From assembly GCA_019237095.1 (NCBI GenBank), contig JAFAHT010000097.1:1-42198 (forward strand): a stretch of DNA of 42,198 nucleotides, written 5' to 3'. The DNA comes from Planctomycetaceae bacterium. Its GTDB lineage: Bacteria; Planctomycetota; Planctomycetia; Isosphaerales; Isosphaeraceae. The translations under genes were made by a program, and so were the position numbers. Below are positions 1-8,106 of the stretch, piece after piece. Each line of letters begins with the position of its first letter. Positions within the stretch are counted from its first letter, which is position 1. The notes under the pieces are model-generated. The model was not told the origin of the DNA and did no database searches. It worked only from the letters and a program-made list of their open reading frames with translations.

Positions 1-385
1 GGTCAGAAACGACATAAGGTATTTGCCAGCAAAGAGATTCGTCATCTAATAAATTAGTGTTTATTGGACGCCATAGATGGCATGAATTTCACCTAACCTT
101 TTTTGTATCAAAGGGATACAGAAAAAGTGCTCTGGAACTCCGGATTAGAGATTTACTATACATTTGATACGCGAAAGAAGAGCTTGAAGCTGCGAACTCG
201 CGCCTTTCCAAAAAAACGGCCACTTTTTTTTCTGAATTGCTCTGCGATGTGACAACCTAGAGATAGGGAGATAAAGGCGGTTGAGACTCTCGACGGGATG
301 ATTGCCCTGCCGCTTCTCAAGTATTCCGGCCCATGTCTTGGCTGCGTCGAGCCGGCAGACTGGATCTCCCAGGGAGAGCGCTTTC
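1..385. other. Intergenic region at left edge
   Basis: No gene is supported here. The stretch is clearly more AT-rich than the rest of the window, with several A and T runs near 95-235. A small inverted repeat (GTATC, 5-nt spacer, GATAC) lies near 107-121. Open frames on either strand lack ribosome binding sites and recognisable protein features. It probably holds the promoter of the gene starting at 386, but no convincing -35/-10 pair was found. Confidence 0.5.
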
Positions 386-1201
386 ATGAGCCGTTTCGAA
401 GCCGTGACCATTTGCCGGGATTACGCTGATTTTCTCGAGCATGTGATTCCTGCCAACCAGCCGCATTTTGACGATTGGGTGGTCGTGACATGCCACAGTG
501 ACGAGCCCACGTTTCGAGTCTGCGAACGCTATGGCGTCCGGACGGTCTTCTGCCCCTACTTCGCCAAAAACAGCTCGCCGTTCAACAAGGCCCTTGCAGT
601 CAATCTCGGGCTGGCTCATCTGAAGTGTTCCGACTGGATGATCCACATCGACGCTGATACGGTTCTTCCCGGAAACTTCCGCAAACTGGTCGAGAACGCC
701 GATCTACGGAAGGACGCGATCTACGGGATCGACCGTGTCAACTGCCCGTCGTGGGACGAATGGCAGCGCCATCGGACGAGCAACTCTTCAAGTCAGAAGC
801 ACTACCTTATCCAGCCGCCGGGCGGCTGGCATCTCGGCAGCCGGTTGAGCCACCATGACTACGGCGGGTATGTCCCGATCGGTTTCTTCCAGATGTGGAA
901 CCGTGAGTCGAACATCAGCCGCTATCCGACGACTCAGGATGGAGGAGCCGAGCACACGGACCTTCTGCACGGACTTCAATGGCCGCGTCCGAACCGGGTC
1001 CTGATCCCGGAAATCATCGCCATTCATCTCGAATCCGAGCCATCTTCGATGGGAGCCAACTGGAACGGTCGAACCACGAAAGCGTTTGGGCCCGAATCCA
1101 GAGGATCTTCCATGATGGCTGGCAAGTCAGTTCATCGCTCCGCGCCCCAGCGGCCTACCGAGTTCTTTTCTGCCGCGCACGGCTATGTTCAAGGAAAATG
1201 A
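386..1201 (+). CDS. Glycosyltransferase-like protein (GT-A/GT2-type)
   Basis: The 271-residue protein begins with an alternating hydrophobic pattern typical of a GT-A Rossmann-like domain. It carries a DADTVLP segment near residue 91 that fits the DxD nucleotide-sugar/metal site of family 2-like glycosyltransferases, preceded by WMIHI as in the beta strand leading to that site. The open frame extends upstream to 302, but the ATG at 386 follows a purine-rich AGGGAGAG about 8 nt upstream and starts the folded domain, so I chose it. There is no signal peptide or membrane segment, so it is probably cytoplasmic. The last ~45 residues are low in recognisable structure. It stands alone and converges on recQ (72 bp between stops). 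The donor and acceptor cannot be read from the sequence, and some galactosyltransferase-like or hypothetical proteins share this pattern. Confidence 0.7.
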   Translation: MSRFEAVTICRDYADFLEHVIPANQPHFDDWVVVTCHSDEPTFRVCERYGVRTVFCPYFAKNSSPFNKALAVNLGLAHLKCSDWMIHIDADTVLPGNFRKLVENADLRKDAIYGIDRVNCPSWDEWQRHRTSNSSSQKHYLIQPPGGWHLGSRLSHHDYGGYVPIGFFQMWNRESNISRYPTTQDGGAEHTDLLHGLQWPRPNRVLIPEIIAIHLESEPSSMGANWNGRTTKAFGPESRGSSMMAGKSVHRSAPQRPTEFFSAAHGYVQGK

Positions 1202-1272
1202 TTCTCGACCGCGCGGCAGCCAAATTGTCCAGGGCGAGTCGATCGATCAGTGGAGACGAATTCCTCAATTCC

Positions 1273-4191
1273 TCACGACCGGTCGATCCGGCATGCGAGG
1301 AAGAGGGGCCAAACATGGATGGCGTTGGCAGGCTCTGGCGGTGCGGTCTCTCCGTTTTCGAGCCGCCAGGCGTCCCAGGCAGCGATCGTCTCGGGTGGAA
1401 GAACGGTCTCGACGGCAAGAGGATGACCGCGGTGGACCATCCAGGTGAGATGGCGAACGATCATCGGCGCATCGAGACCTCGGATCGCGGCGGCTTCGGC
1501 GATGGTGAAGCCGCGGTCAATCAGGCGAGAGGTCCACTCCTCGGTCGGCACGTACTTCGATGCAGCGTCGGTGCTGGCCTGCGGGAAGGCAGGGATCACC
1601 ACAGCCCGGGGAGTCGATGGAGGGACAGGGTTGCGAGGCTCTTGCCGAGTCCCGACGGCATTCGGCTCGGCGGCAGCCTCGCCCTGCCGGCGAGGCGAAG
1701 TGGGAACAGCATGAGGGAACGCGGCGATTGCATGAAGTAATGCCGCTCCGTGGCGCTCGATCCGGGCCCGTCCCAGTCCCTTGATCCCGGCCAGGGCGGC
1801 CGGGGTCGAGGGCCGATCTCTTACCAGGGCCTCGAGGGTTTCATTAGTGAAGATGCAGTAGAGCGGTTGCTTGAGCTCGCGTGCCAAGTCGGACCGCAAC
1901 GCCTTGAGTTGCTCCCACAGCGGATCGCCCGTCAGTTCGTCATCCGCGGCTTGCTCCGGGTCAGCGATGACTTCTCTTACCGAGGCACCGGACCGCGGCA
2001 GCCGGGGCGGTGGCACCTGTGCGTCTTCCCGGTTGCGGCGCGTGTTGCCGCCGCGACGGAGCCGGCGCAGCAGGTCATCGGGAAGTTCAAGGATCAGCTC
2101 GGCCGGTTCCTGGCTGCGCAGCCAGCGCCAGCCCGCGTCGGTGAGCGTCACCACCGGCTTGAAGCGCTCGACCTCCTGGGTTTCCACGAGCCCGGCCCTG
2201 GCCAGGGCGTCGATGATCTCCGCGACTTCTTTTCTTGTGAATCCGCCGTCGCGGAGAATTCCAAAAGTCGTCAACTGGTCGAGCTTCCATTTGGACATCC
2301 GCTCGGATTCGGACCCGGTGAGCATCTGAGCGACAACGATCTTGCCGAAGCGCCCCTTGGCCCGTGCGACGCCGGAAAGGATCTTCAGGATGATCTCCCG
2401 TCCGCCCGGGGTGTCGATCGGGATGGACGAGGGGGCGGCCAGCGCGAATCCATGGGCCGGCAGGCAGTTATCACATCCCCCGCAGTGGATCGACTTGGCG
2501 TCTTGCTCGCCGAAGTAGTTGAGGATGTGCGACCGCCGGCACTGGCGGCCGCGGCAGTACTGGACCATTTGCTCGAGCTTGGCGTACTCGTTCTGCTTGC
2601 GTTTCTCGAGGGTGGCAAAGTCGATCTTGAGGTCGTGCGGCTTGCGCGCCCGGTCGATTACGCGGATGGCATTGCCGCGAAATGGAGGAACGTAATCAAT
2701 AGGCAGTTCCGCAGTCAGTGATTTGAGCGCGCGAACCAGGGCAGGGCGGTCCAGTCCGAGGGCTGAGGCGAATTCGTCGGGCCGGAAGTAGACCGGCTCG
2801 CCCAGGCGATCCCTGACCAGGCCCTCCAGGCCGCCCAGTACGGTCTTCTGCACATTTGCCTGAGGGCTGAGCCGGTCGACCAGGCTGGGGCTCGCGCCCG
2901 TCTCGTCGGTCTCGACGTTGAACCGGATGATCGCCATGTTCTCCCGCGGCAGGAACTTCTCGATCGCCCCGAACTTGTCGAGAATCTTGATGACCGTGCC
3001 GACCGCCGACTCGTTGAGATCAAGGTTGGCCGCCTGGCGAATCTCGGCGTGAGTCATCTGAATCGGGTCGTCGTCGAGGCGCCTTAGGAACTCGTAAACC
3101 TGGTAGATGGCTGCTCGCGATGGGTACTCGTTCTCGATGAACAGCTCCTGCAAGAAGCGGTCCGCAGTCGAGTAGAGCAGTAGGCAAAGAGCGGGAAGAC
3201 CGTCGCGGCCAGCCCGGCCGGCTTCCTGGTAATAGGCCTCCAGTGTGCCCGGCATGTTGAAGTGGATGACCGAGCGAATCTCGGCCTTATCCACTCCCAT
3301 GCCGAACGCATTGGTCGCGACCACGATCTCGGCTTCGGCGCTCATGAACCGATCCTGCGCGGCGGTGCGCTGCTCGCGGGTCAAACCGGCATGATAGACC
3401 ACGGTCTCGCGCCGCAGCTCGTCGCTCAGGAAAGCCGCGACGGTCTCGCACCGCGCCCGGCTGGAGGTGTAGACGATCGCCGCTCCGCGGTTCCGATCAA
3501 GCGCCCGGCTCAGCTCCTGCATCTTGGCCTCGTCGCGCCCGCCCTCGATCACGGCATACCGCAGGTTGGGACGGTCGAACCCGGTGATGAAGAACTCGGG
3601 ATCGTTCAGCGAGAGCTGATCGGCGATGTCGCGGCGGACGGCATCGGTAGCCGTGGCCGTAAGCGCGATGCAGGGCGGCGAGCCGAGCTGGCGGCGAGCC
3701 AGGCCAAGACGGGCGTAATCAGGTCGGAAATCATGCCCCCACTCGCTGATGCAGTGGGCCTCGTCCACCGCGAGCAAGCTGGGCTTGATTCGGGCCATGA
3801 TGGCGAGGAAGCGGGGGCTGCGGAAGCGCTCGGGCGCAACGTACACCAGGCGGTAGCGGCCGGCCTCGATCTCTTGCATGCGCGCCCACTGGTCGGCCGG
3901 GTCCAGAGTGCTATTGATCAGGGTCGCGCGCAGCCCGCGCTGGTTGAGCACATCGACCTGGTCTTTCATCAGGGCGATCAAGGGGCTGATCACCAGCGTG
4001 ACGCCCGGCAGAAGCAGGGCCGGCAACTGGTAGCAAAGGCTCTTGCCTCCCCCTGTCGGCATCACGCAGAGCACGTCGCGGCCGCCCAGTACCCGTTCGA
4101 TCACCTCGCGCTGTCCGGCGCGGAACCGCTCCAGCCCGAACCGGTCGCGGAGCGTGTGTTCCAGGTCGATCGCGCTTTCGGCAAGGCTCAT
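1273..4191 (-). CDS. recQ: RecQ-family ATP-dependent DNA helicase, long form
   Basis: A 3'-5' SF2 DNA helicase for recombination and repair. Visible motifs: Walker A MPTGGGKS at 44-51, DEAH at 143-146, motif VI QEAGRAGRDG at 322-331, then the RQC zinc-binding cysteines C551, C570, C573 and C576 and a winged-helix region at about 590-700. A HRDC-like domain lies at about 755-825 (LYCIF, GIKGLGRAR). After a proline-rich linker comes a helix-turn-helix-like segment at about 895-940. At 972 residues it is far longer than E. coli RecQ (about 600), and the extra C-terminal domain resembles the HTH tail of some Firmicute/planctomycete RecQ proteins. The ATG at 4191 has a GAGAGGGA ribosome site about 10 nt upstream. 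It lies 36 bp downstream of the histidine kinase on the same strand, so the two may be co-transcribed. Confidence 0.95.
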   Translation of the reverse strand: MSLAESAIDLEHTLRDRFGLERFRAGQREVIERVLGGRDVLCVMPTGGGKSLCYQLPALLLPGVTLVISPLIALMKDQVDVLNQRGLRATLINSTLDPADQWARMQEIEAGRYRLVYVAPERFRSPRFLAIMARIKPSLLAVDEAHCISEWGHDFRPDYARLGLARRQLGSPPCIALTATATDAVRRDIADQLSLNDPEFFITGFDRPNLRYAVIEGGRDEAKMQELSRALDRNRGAAIVYTSSRARCETVAAFLSDELRRETVVYHAGLTREQRTAAQDRFMSAEAEIVVATNAFGMGVDKAEIRSVIHFNMPGTLEAYYQEAGRAGRDGLPALCLLLYSTADRFLQELFIENEYPSRAAIYQVYEFLRRLDDDPIQMTHAEIRQAANLDLNESAVGTVIKILDKFGAIEKFLPRENMAIIRFNVETDETGASPSLVDRLSPQANVQKTVLGGLEGLVRDRLGEPVYFRPDEFASALGLDRPALVRALKSLTAELPIDYVPPFRGNAIRVIDRARKPHDLKIDFATLEKRKQNEYAKLEQMVQYCRGRQCRRSHILNYFGEQDAKSIHCGGCDNCLPAHGFALAAPSSIPIDTPGGREIILKILSGVARAKGRFGKIVVAQMLTGSESERMSKWKLDQLTTFGILRDGGFTRKEVAEIIDALARAGLVETQEVERFKPVVTLTDAGWRWLRSQEPAELILELPDDLLRRLRRGGNTRRNREDAQVPPPRLPRSGASVREVIADPEQAADDELTGDPLWEQLKALRSDLARELKQPLYCIFTNETLEALVRDRPSTPAALAGIKGLGRARIERHGAALLHAIAAFPHAVPTSPRRQGEAAAEPNAVGTRQEPRNPVPPSTPRAVVIPAFPQASTDAASKYVPTEEWTSRLIDRGFTIAEAAAIRGLDAPMIVRHLTWMVHRGHPLAVETVLPPETIAAWDAWRLENGETAPPEPANAIHVWPLFLACRIDRS

Positions 4192-4227
4192 GGGCCACAG
4201 TCCCTCTCACCGCTTCGATGGGATTCA

Positions 4228-5418
4228 TTATAAGGGTTGGCGGGCATGGTGGGCAGGCGGCGACGCGGCGGGCAGGCGAACGAGAAACGTGCTCCCTGAT
4301 CCGGGTTCGCTGAGCACGCGTAGTTCACCCTGGTTTCGCTCCGCGATGGACCGGGAAATCGCCAGTCCCAAGCCCAGGCCGCGGGCCTTGGTCGTGAAGA
4401 ACGGTTCCATGACCCGCGCGATCTGGTCGGGCGGAATTCCCGGGCCCGTGTCGGTCACGTCGATCTCAACGAACGGTCCATCGGTCCTGCCAGTAATGGT
4501 CAAGCGTCCATTCCCGGACATGGCCTCGCGCGCATTGCGGAACAGATTGCTGAACACGATCTCGATCTGCCCGGCGTCCGCGGCGACCGCGGGAAGCGGA
4601 TCGAGCCCCAGCAGAGCGACCTCGACGGTCTCGCGCAATCCCGTCTGATTCAGGACCTCGCGAATGCAAGCCCCGACCGAGAACGGCCGCGGCTGCGGGG
4701 CCGACATGCGGGCGAAGTTCGACAGTGCCGAGATCACGCCGTCAGCCAGCTCGACATGCCGTTCGATCCGGCTGAAGTGCTCGGCCTTCTTCTCAGCCGT
4801 GGGGTCGCAAGCGCTCCGCAGAAAGTAAACTGAGGTCTTGATCACGTTCAAGGGGTTGCGCAGTTCATGGGCAACGCCCGCGGCAATCTGTCCAAGACCG
4901 GCCAGACGCTCGATCTGCTGCTGGCGGGCAAGGTGCTCGGTTTGATAGGCGTCTTCAATGATGGCCAGATCGAGGTCGAGCAGCTTGTTCAAGGCGAGAA
5001 CTGCCGTCCGGAGTTCCGCCGGCTCGCCATCCCAGGCCCGGGCCAGTGCATCGAGTAGACCCGAGCGCATCCGGGCCATCGCCATGTTGCAGAAGACTTG
5101 GTCCAGGCCGATCTCCGCATGGCGAAGCCCAACTCTCCAGCGCCGCTGGACATAGTCTGCGTCATAGACTCCGGAGAACAGATCACTCAACCAGCCAAGC
5201 AAGGTCGTCTTGAGCCGCTCGACCTGGGCCGCTCCACCCGAGAGTACCTTGCGGGCCTCAGGGTGGCGATCAATTTCCTCGTAGAAATCCACGACGATGG
5301 CGTGAAAAGCCCCTTCGAGCCGCCCGGCAATCGACTGGATCGACAACGCATCCAGCTCGGTCCAGCCAACATACCCTTGCAGCTCCTGGTAGCGCTCAAA
5401 GAGCGAACTTTGCCGCAT
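4228..5418 (-). CDS. Globin-coupled sensor histidine kinase
   Basis: From the ATG at 5418 the protein has 396 residues. The first ~160 match a protoglobin sensor domain: the segment VGLRHAEIGL (at about 96-105) fits the F-helix with the proximal heme-ligating His (His100). Then come a HisKA H-box with AHELRNP (phospho-acceptor His184), an N-box with FRNAREAM (Asn295) and G-boxes DTGPGIPP (323-330) and GLGLGL (347-352). There are no membrane helices, so it is a cytoplasmic sensor, by family knowledge for O2 or another gas ligand. No receiver domain or response regulator is adjacent. An in-frame ATG at 5502 would add 28 residues, but that extension does not look like globin. Both starts have weak ribosome sites. 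The recQ gene follows after 36 bp. Confidence 0.85.
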   Translation of the reverse strand: MRQSSLFERYQELQGYVGWTELDALSIQSIAGRLEGAFHAIVVDFYEEIDRHPEARKVLSGGAAQVERLKTTLLGWLSDLFSGVYDADYVQRRWRVGLRHAEIGLDQVFCNMAMARMRSGLLDALARAWDGEPAELRTAVLALNKLLDLDLAIIEDAYQTEHLARQQQIERLAGLGQIAAGVAHELRNPLNVIKTSVYFLRSACDPTAEKKAEHFSRIERHVELADGVISALSNFARMSAPQPRPFSVGACIREVLNQTGLRETVEVALLGLDPLPAVAADAGQIEIVFSNLFRNAREAMSGNGRLTITGRTDGPFVEIDVTDTGPGIPPDQIARVMEPFFTTKARGLGLGLAISRSIAERNQGELRVLSEPGSGSTFLVRLPAASPPAHHARQPL

Positions 5419-5663
5419 GGTCTTGCTCGCAAGAGCATGGAGAGACAGAAGTCTCGCCGGTCTAACCTGGCTGGGAAAAGAAAAGAGCCCACCCACGATC
5501 ATCTTCTTTTGAGCTGGAAACGCCAGCAGGCTGGGCGATTGTTGCCCATAAGCGCAGCACTTCTTTCCGAAGATGACGTGCCAGGGGCATGTAAATTCTA
5601 CGAGCTGGCTTGGCCGTCTCGCAAGCAGATCCTGAAAAACCCTCGCCGATACGAAAATCCTTG

Positions 5664-5693
5664 TTGACAGAACCGAATGCTCCGTGTTAGGTT
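5664..5693 (+). promoter_or_regulatory. Sigma-70-like promoter upstream of a structured leader/sRNA
   Basis: A perfect TTGACA lies at 5664-5669 and a weaker TAGGTT at 5688-5693 (18-bp spacer). A 7-bp inverted repeat (CAGAACC at 5668-5674, GGTTCTG at 5690-5696) overlaps both elements and could be an operator or the first RNA hairpin. Transcription would start near 5700, just before three hairpins. The -10 match is poor (3 of 6), so this is a candidate only. Confidence 0.45.
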
Positions 5694-5696
5694 CTG

Positions 5697-5784
5697 CGGT
5701 TGAAGTACCTGACTCATGACGGGGTCAGGAACACCGGCTAAGATAGCCCTGTTCAGGCGACATTCGTCTGACCGGGGTTTTTTT
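5697..5784 (+). ncRNA. Candidate structured small RNA or csrA leader/attenuator
   Basis: Three stem-loops follow one another in about 77 nt. The first is CCTGAC (5708-5713) with GTCAGG (5724-5729). The second is GGCTA (5736-5740) with TAGCC (5744-5748). The third is a long terminator hairpin (5747-5777) followed by seven T. The second and third hairpins share bases 5747-5748, so they partly exclude each other, as in an attenuator. A TTGACA promoter lies just upstream and csrA starts 171 bp downstream. Only one GGA triplet is present, so it does not look like a CsrB-type CsrA sponge. Whether it acts as a free RNA or as a leader regulating csrA cannot be decided from the sequence. Confidence 0.5.
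5747..5784 (+). terminator. Strong intrinsic terminator
   Basis: CCCTGTTCAGGCGA (5747-5760), loop CAT, and TCGTCTGACCGGGG (5764-5777) form a 14-position stem with 13 pairs, including two G-U, and one mismatch. Seven T follow (5778-5784). This is the clearest Rho-independent terminator in the window. It ends a transcript that contains no ORF of note. Confidence 0.85.
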
Positions 5785-5955
5785 GTGTCCGCAGCGTTCT
5801 GATCGTCGTAGGGCCGGAATTGGCAATCGCATAGGGCTTCACCTGGATGGTGAGCGCGCGAGTCGCTATTTGACTTCTTACCTGGTCAATGGATTTGCCG
5901 TCCACGAGTCGAACATGAAATTCGCCGCGATTTTCGTACACAGGGAGGTTTCGCC

Positions 5956-6195
5956 ATGTTGGTCCTGAGCCGCAAAGTCAACGAGCAGATTGTCATTGGC
6001 GACAACATTCGGATAACCGTCATTTCTATCCGGGGCAACCAGGTGCGGATTGGCTTCGAGGCGCCGCTGAGCGTCCCGATCTTTCGCAACGAACTGCGTC
6101 ACGAGGACGGGCATCCCGTGCTCACCGCCGGCGCGGCCACGGCAATTCTTCATCCGGCCGACCCCTCGTATCAGATCGCGACCAGCGAGGGCTAG
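5956..6195 (+). CDS. csrA: Carbon storage regulator CsrA
   Basis: A 79-residue RNA-binding translational regulator. It begins with the hallmark [18 protein letters not shown] and continues with [18 protein letters not shown], the five-strand CsrA fold. The conserved arginine that contacts GGA-containing RNA is expected in the segment after IGFEAP. By family knowledge the homodimer binds GGA motifs in hairpin loops and represses or stabilises target mRNAs. The last ~20 residues are an extra tail beyond the usual 60-65 residue core. The ATG is preceded by GGGAGG with good spacing. It is not next to flagellar genes, unlike csrA/fliW pairs of Firmicutes. A terminator-ended leader or sRNA lies upstream, so its expression may be controlled by read-through or by its own promoter (TTGACT near 5870, weak). 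Confidence 0.95.
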   Translation: MLVLSRKVNEQIVIGDNIRITVISIRGNQVRIGFEAPLSVPIFRNELRHEDGHPVLTAGAATAILHPADPSYQIATSEG

Positions 6196-6323
6196 TCCGC
6201 CTTTCCGACTACTGGCCGCAGCAGCGAAAACCAGCGGAGCGGCCCGAGATTTGCGGACTCCTGACCCGTCTCGCTTGGACATGAGTGTCTTTTAACCGAA
6301 CCACGTTCGAGAAGAATCCAGTC

Positions 6324-6530
6324 ATGAACCCCACAGCGGTTCCTCGAACCGAAGGGTCCGCGCGAGCCATCGTTCGAGAACAAGCCGACTTGCAAGAGTC
6401 CCGGCTCTGGGATCGCGCCCGGCTGAACCTCATGCTCTTGTATGGTGGCCACAGAGGTGGCAGCAACGGCCAGGGCAACGGAAGCGGTGTCGCGACAAGA
6501 CCTTTCGGCAACGGCGTGGTCGAAATGTAA
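6324..6530 (+). CDS. Small hypothetical protein (doubtful)
   Basis: A 68-residue frame follows csrA on the same strand. The chosen ATG at 6324 has a GAGAAG about 9 nt upstream, and the frame is open further to 6285. The protein is charged in the first half (EGSARAIVREQADLQESR) and ends in a glycine/asparagine-rich tail. I recognise no family, and the opposite strand is also open here. It may be a real small protein or chance. The convergent neighbour ends at 6558. Confidence 0.3.
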   Translation: MNPTAVPRTEGSARAIVREQADLQESRLWDRARLNLMLLYGGHRGGSNGQGNGSGVATRPFGNGVVEM

Positions 6531-6557
6531 GGCAATGAGAGCCGCATGGCCCGTCTA

Positions 6558-7238
6558 TCAGGCAGTCTTCCGAACTGTCCCCGACAGATTCACATAGAGG
6601 CGATGATTCCCACGTTTGCCAACGACCTGGGCCGCTTCCGAGAGGCGAAGGCAATACGCCACGCGCTGGGCCAGCCAGAGCGGACGATCGATCCGGCGGG
6701 CGATGTCGGCCGTGGTGAATGGCTCGACCCAGTCATGGCTTTGCGGTAGCAATTTCCAGAGGTCGGCGGGACGCTCGATACTGAGTTTCCCCAGGATCTC
6801 GACCAGGTGGCGATCGACGATCCGGTAACCGGGCCGCCGGCGGCGCGACACCCGGATCTCGTCGATCGACACAGGTAGGACCTCAATGTCCAGATTTGGG
6901 TCCGGCAAGGTGCGGGCCAGCCCGACCAGATCCTCGAAGAGATCCACGACCGCTCCACGCTTCGGGCTGCGGCGGGCCGACAGATTCGGACCGTCGGTCC
7001 GCGCTCGGGTCACAACCCGACGCTCGAGCACCACGGGCTTGACCACCCGCACTCGATGCTCGGGCAGCAGCCGCCCTAACTTGGCTCGCAACGGGCCCAA
7101 GGGGCCTGATTGGATCTCGACGAGCAGCCCCGCGCCGTCCACGGCATCGATCCTGAACCCCTTGAGTGTGACCTCGGAACGCCCACCCGACCCCGATCCG
7201 TACTGATCCTTCAATGCGCGGTGCAGGCTCGTCTCCAT
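6558..7238 (-). CDS. Conserved hypothetical, possible PD-(D/E)XK-like fold
   Basis: The 226-residue protein has an N-terminal region that fits a restriction-endonuclease-like core: an initial helix with a Glu (GRSEV), then GFRIDAV supplying an Asp, then LLVEIQSG giving an E-x-Q in place of the usual E-x-K, followed by a helix (PLGPLRAKLGRLL). A basic patch, VRVVKPVVLERRVV, comes next. The C-terminal half has winged-helix character (PFTTADIARRIDRP with LWLAQRVAYCLR). The nuclease-fold reading is my inference and could be wrong. The start has AAGGATGA about 7 nt upstream. It lies 59 bp downstream of pyrE on the same strand, so it may be co-transcribed. I cannot name the family. Confidence 0.7.
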   Translation of the reverse strand: METSLHRALKDQYGSGSGGRSEVTLKGFRIDAVDGAGLLVEIQSGPLGPLRAKLGRLLPEHRVRVVKPVVLERRVVTRARTDGPNLSARRSPKRGAVVDLFEDLVGLARTLPDPNLDIEVLPVSIDEIRVSRRRRPGYRIVDRHLVEILGKLSIERPADLWKLLPQSHDWVEPFTTADIARRIDRPLWLAQRVAYCLRLSEAAQVVGKRGNHRLYVNLSGTVRKTA

Positions 7239-7297
7239 TGTAGATCATCCTTGAAAAACGAGACGCGCCAGTGTCGTCCGGCAGGGGCCGAGATCCG

Positions 7298-7879
7298 TCA
7301 AACGACCCTCAAAGGTTCGACACCCAGATCGCGAATTGTCAGGAGAGGACGGAAAACCAGCCCGCGCGACTCGAACGCCTGTGCAGCCCCCTCGAGCCGG
7401 TCGAGAACAACGGCCACCAGCGCGACCTTGCAACCGAGTGCCTCGACAGCCTCAATGGCTTGGGCCGACGATCCACCTGTCGTGGCCACATCATCGACGA
7501 TCGCCACCACCGAGCCTGGCTCGAGCGGACCCTCGACGAGGTTAAGGGTGCCGTGGGTCTTGGCCTGCTTGCGCACCAGAAAACCTCGCAGCCCGGGGCG
7601 TCCGTGGGTGGCCGCCAGGGCCAGAGTTGCCCCGACAATCGGATCGGCCCCCAGCGTCAGCCCGCCTACCGCCGTGACCTCGGGATAATCGGCCAACAGG
7701 TCGAGCATCCCCACAGCAATTAACTGGGAGCCCTCGGCCAGCAGCGTGACCCTGCGGCCGTCAATGTAATAATGCGAGGATCGCCCGCTGGCCAGGGTAA
7801 AAGTCCCCAGCCGAAGTGCGTCGCGCTTCAGCAGAGCAACCAACTGAGCCCGATGTTCCTCTCCCCAAGCCCGTGTCAC
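7298..7879 (-). CDS. pyrE: Orotate phosphoribosyltransferase
   Basis: This enzyme joins orotate and PRPP to give orotidine 5'-monophosphate in de novo pyrimidine synthesis, in the cytoplasm. The PRPP-binding motif VAIVDDVATTGGS is clear in the C-terminal half, and GRSSHYYIDGRRVTL and GGLTLGADPIVGA match the family core. The frame is open upstream to 8092, but that extension is not family-like. The GTG at 7879 is preceded by GGAAGGAT about 8 nt away and gives 193 residues, the normal size. The gene starts divergently from the recombinase at 8107, across a 227-bp intergenic region that carries an inverted repeat. Confidence 0.9.
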   Translation of the reverse strand: MTRAWGEEHRAQLVALLKRDALRLGTFTLASGRSSHYYIDGRRVTLLAEGSQLIAVGMLDLLADYPEVTAVGGLTLGADPIVGATLALAATHGRPGLRGFLVRKQAKTHGTLNLVEGPLEPGSVVAIVDDVATTGGSSAQAIEAVEALGCKVALVAVVLDRLEGAAQAFESRGLVFRPLLTIRDLGVEPLRVV

Positions 7880-7905
7880 CCCACTTATCCTTCCCTGACA
7901 TTGGG

Positions 7906-7946
7906 GATTTTGGATTCCCCGGTCCCCCATCGGCAATCCAAAAATC
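7906..7946. repeat. Inverted repeat upstream of pyrE
   Basis: GATTTTGGATT (7906-7916) and AATCCAAAAATC (7935-7946) are complementary except for one extra A, with an 18-nt GC-rich spacer. Another CAATTTTGG follows at about 7949-7957. The block lies about 27 bp upstream of the pyrE GTG. It could form a leader hairpin in the pyrE mRNA, or be a dispersed short intergenic repeat. Confidence 0.5.
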
Positions 7947-8106
7947 GGCAATTTTGGAGAGTGCAGCAACAAGCTACCACACCTCATCATGGCCGAGCAA
8001 GAAAACCTGGCAAATCGGCTGGCCTTGAGTCTTTGAACGACGGCCTCTCGAGGGCGAACCTGACGCTTTCCGGCGAAACCGATCGCGATCAAGCCGGCAC
8101 GGAGAG

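Noticed and set aside
145-411. 88-residue minus-strand frame at the left edge
   Set aside because: No ribosome site, low-complexity composition, and it overlaps the start of the glycosyltransferase-like gene.
1750-4233. Long plus-strand frames (1750-2721 and 3262-4233) opposite recQ
   Set aside because: Both are complementary shadows of the RecQ gene, which has all its family motifs in the other strand.
5697-5784. CsrB/RsmZ-type CsrA-sequestering RNA
   Set aside because: Such RNAs carry many GGA motifs in loops; only one GGA is present here.
5870-5898. csrA promoter with TTGACT
   Set aside because: The -35 match is good but the -10 region (ATTTGC at the right spacing) is poor, so it was not listed as a feature.
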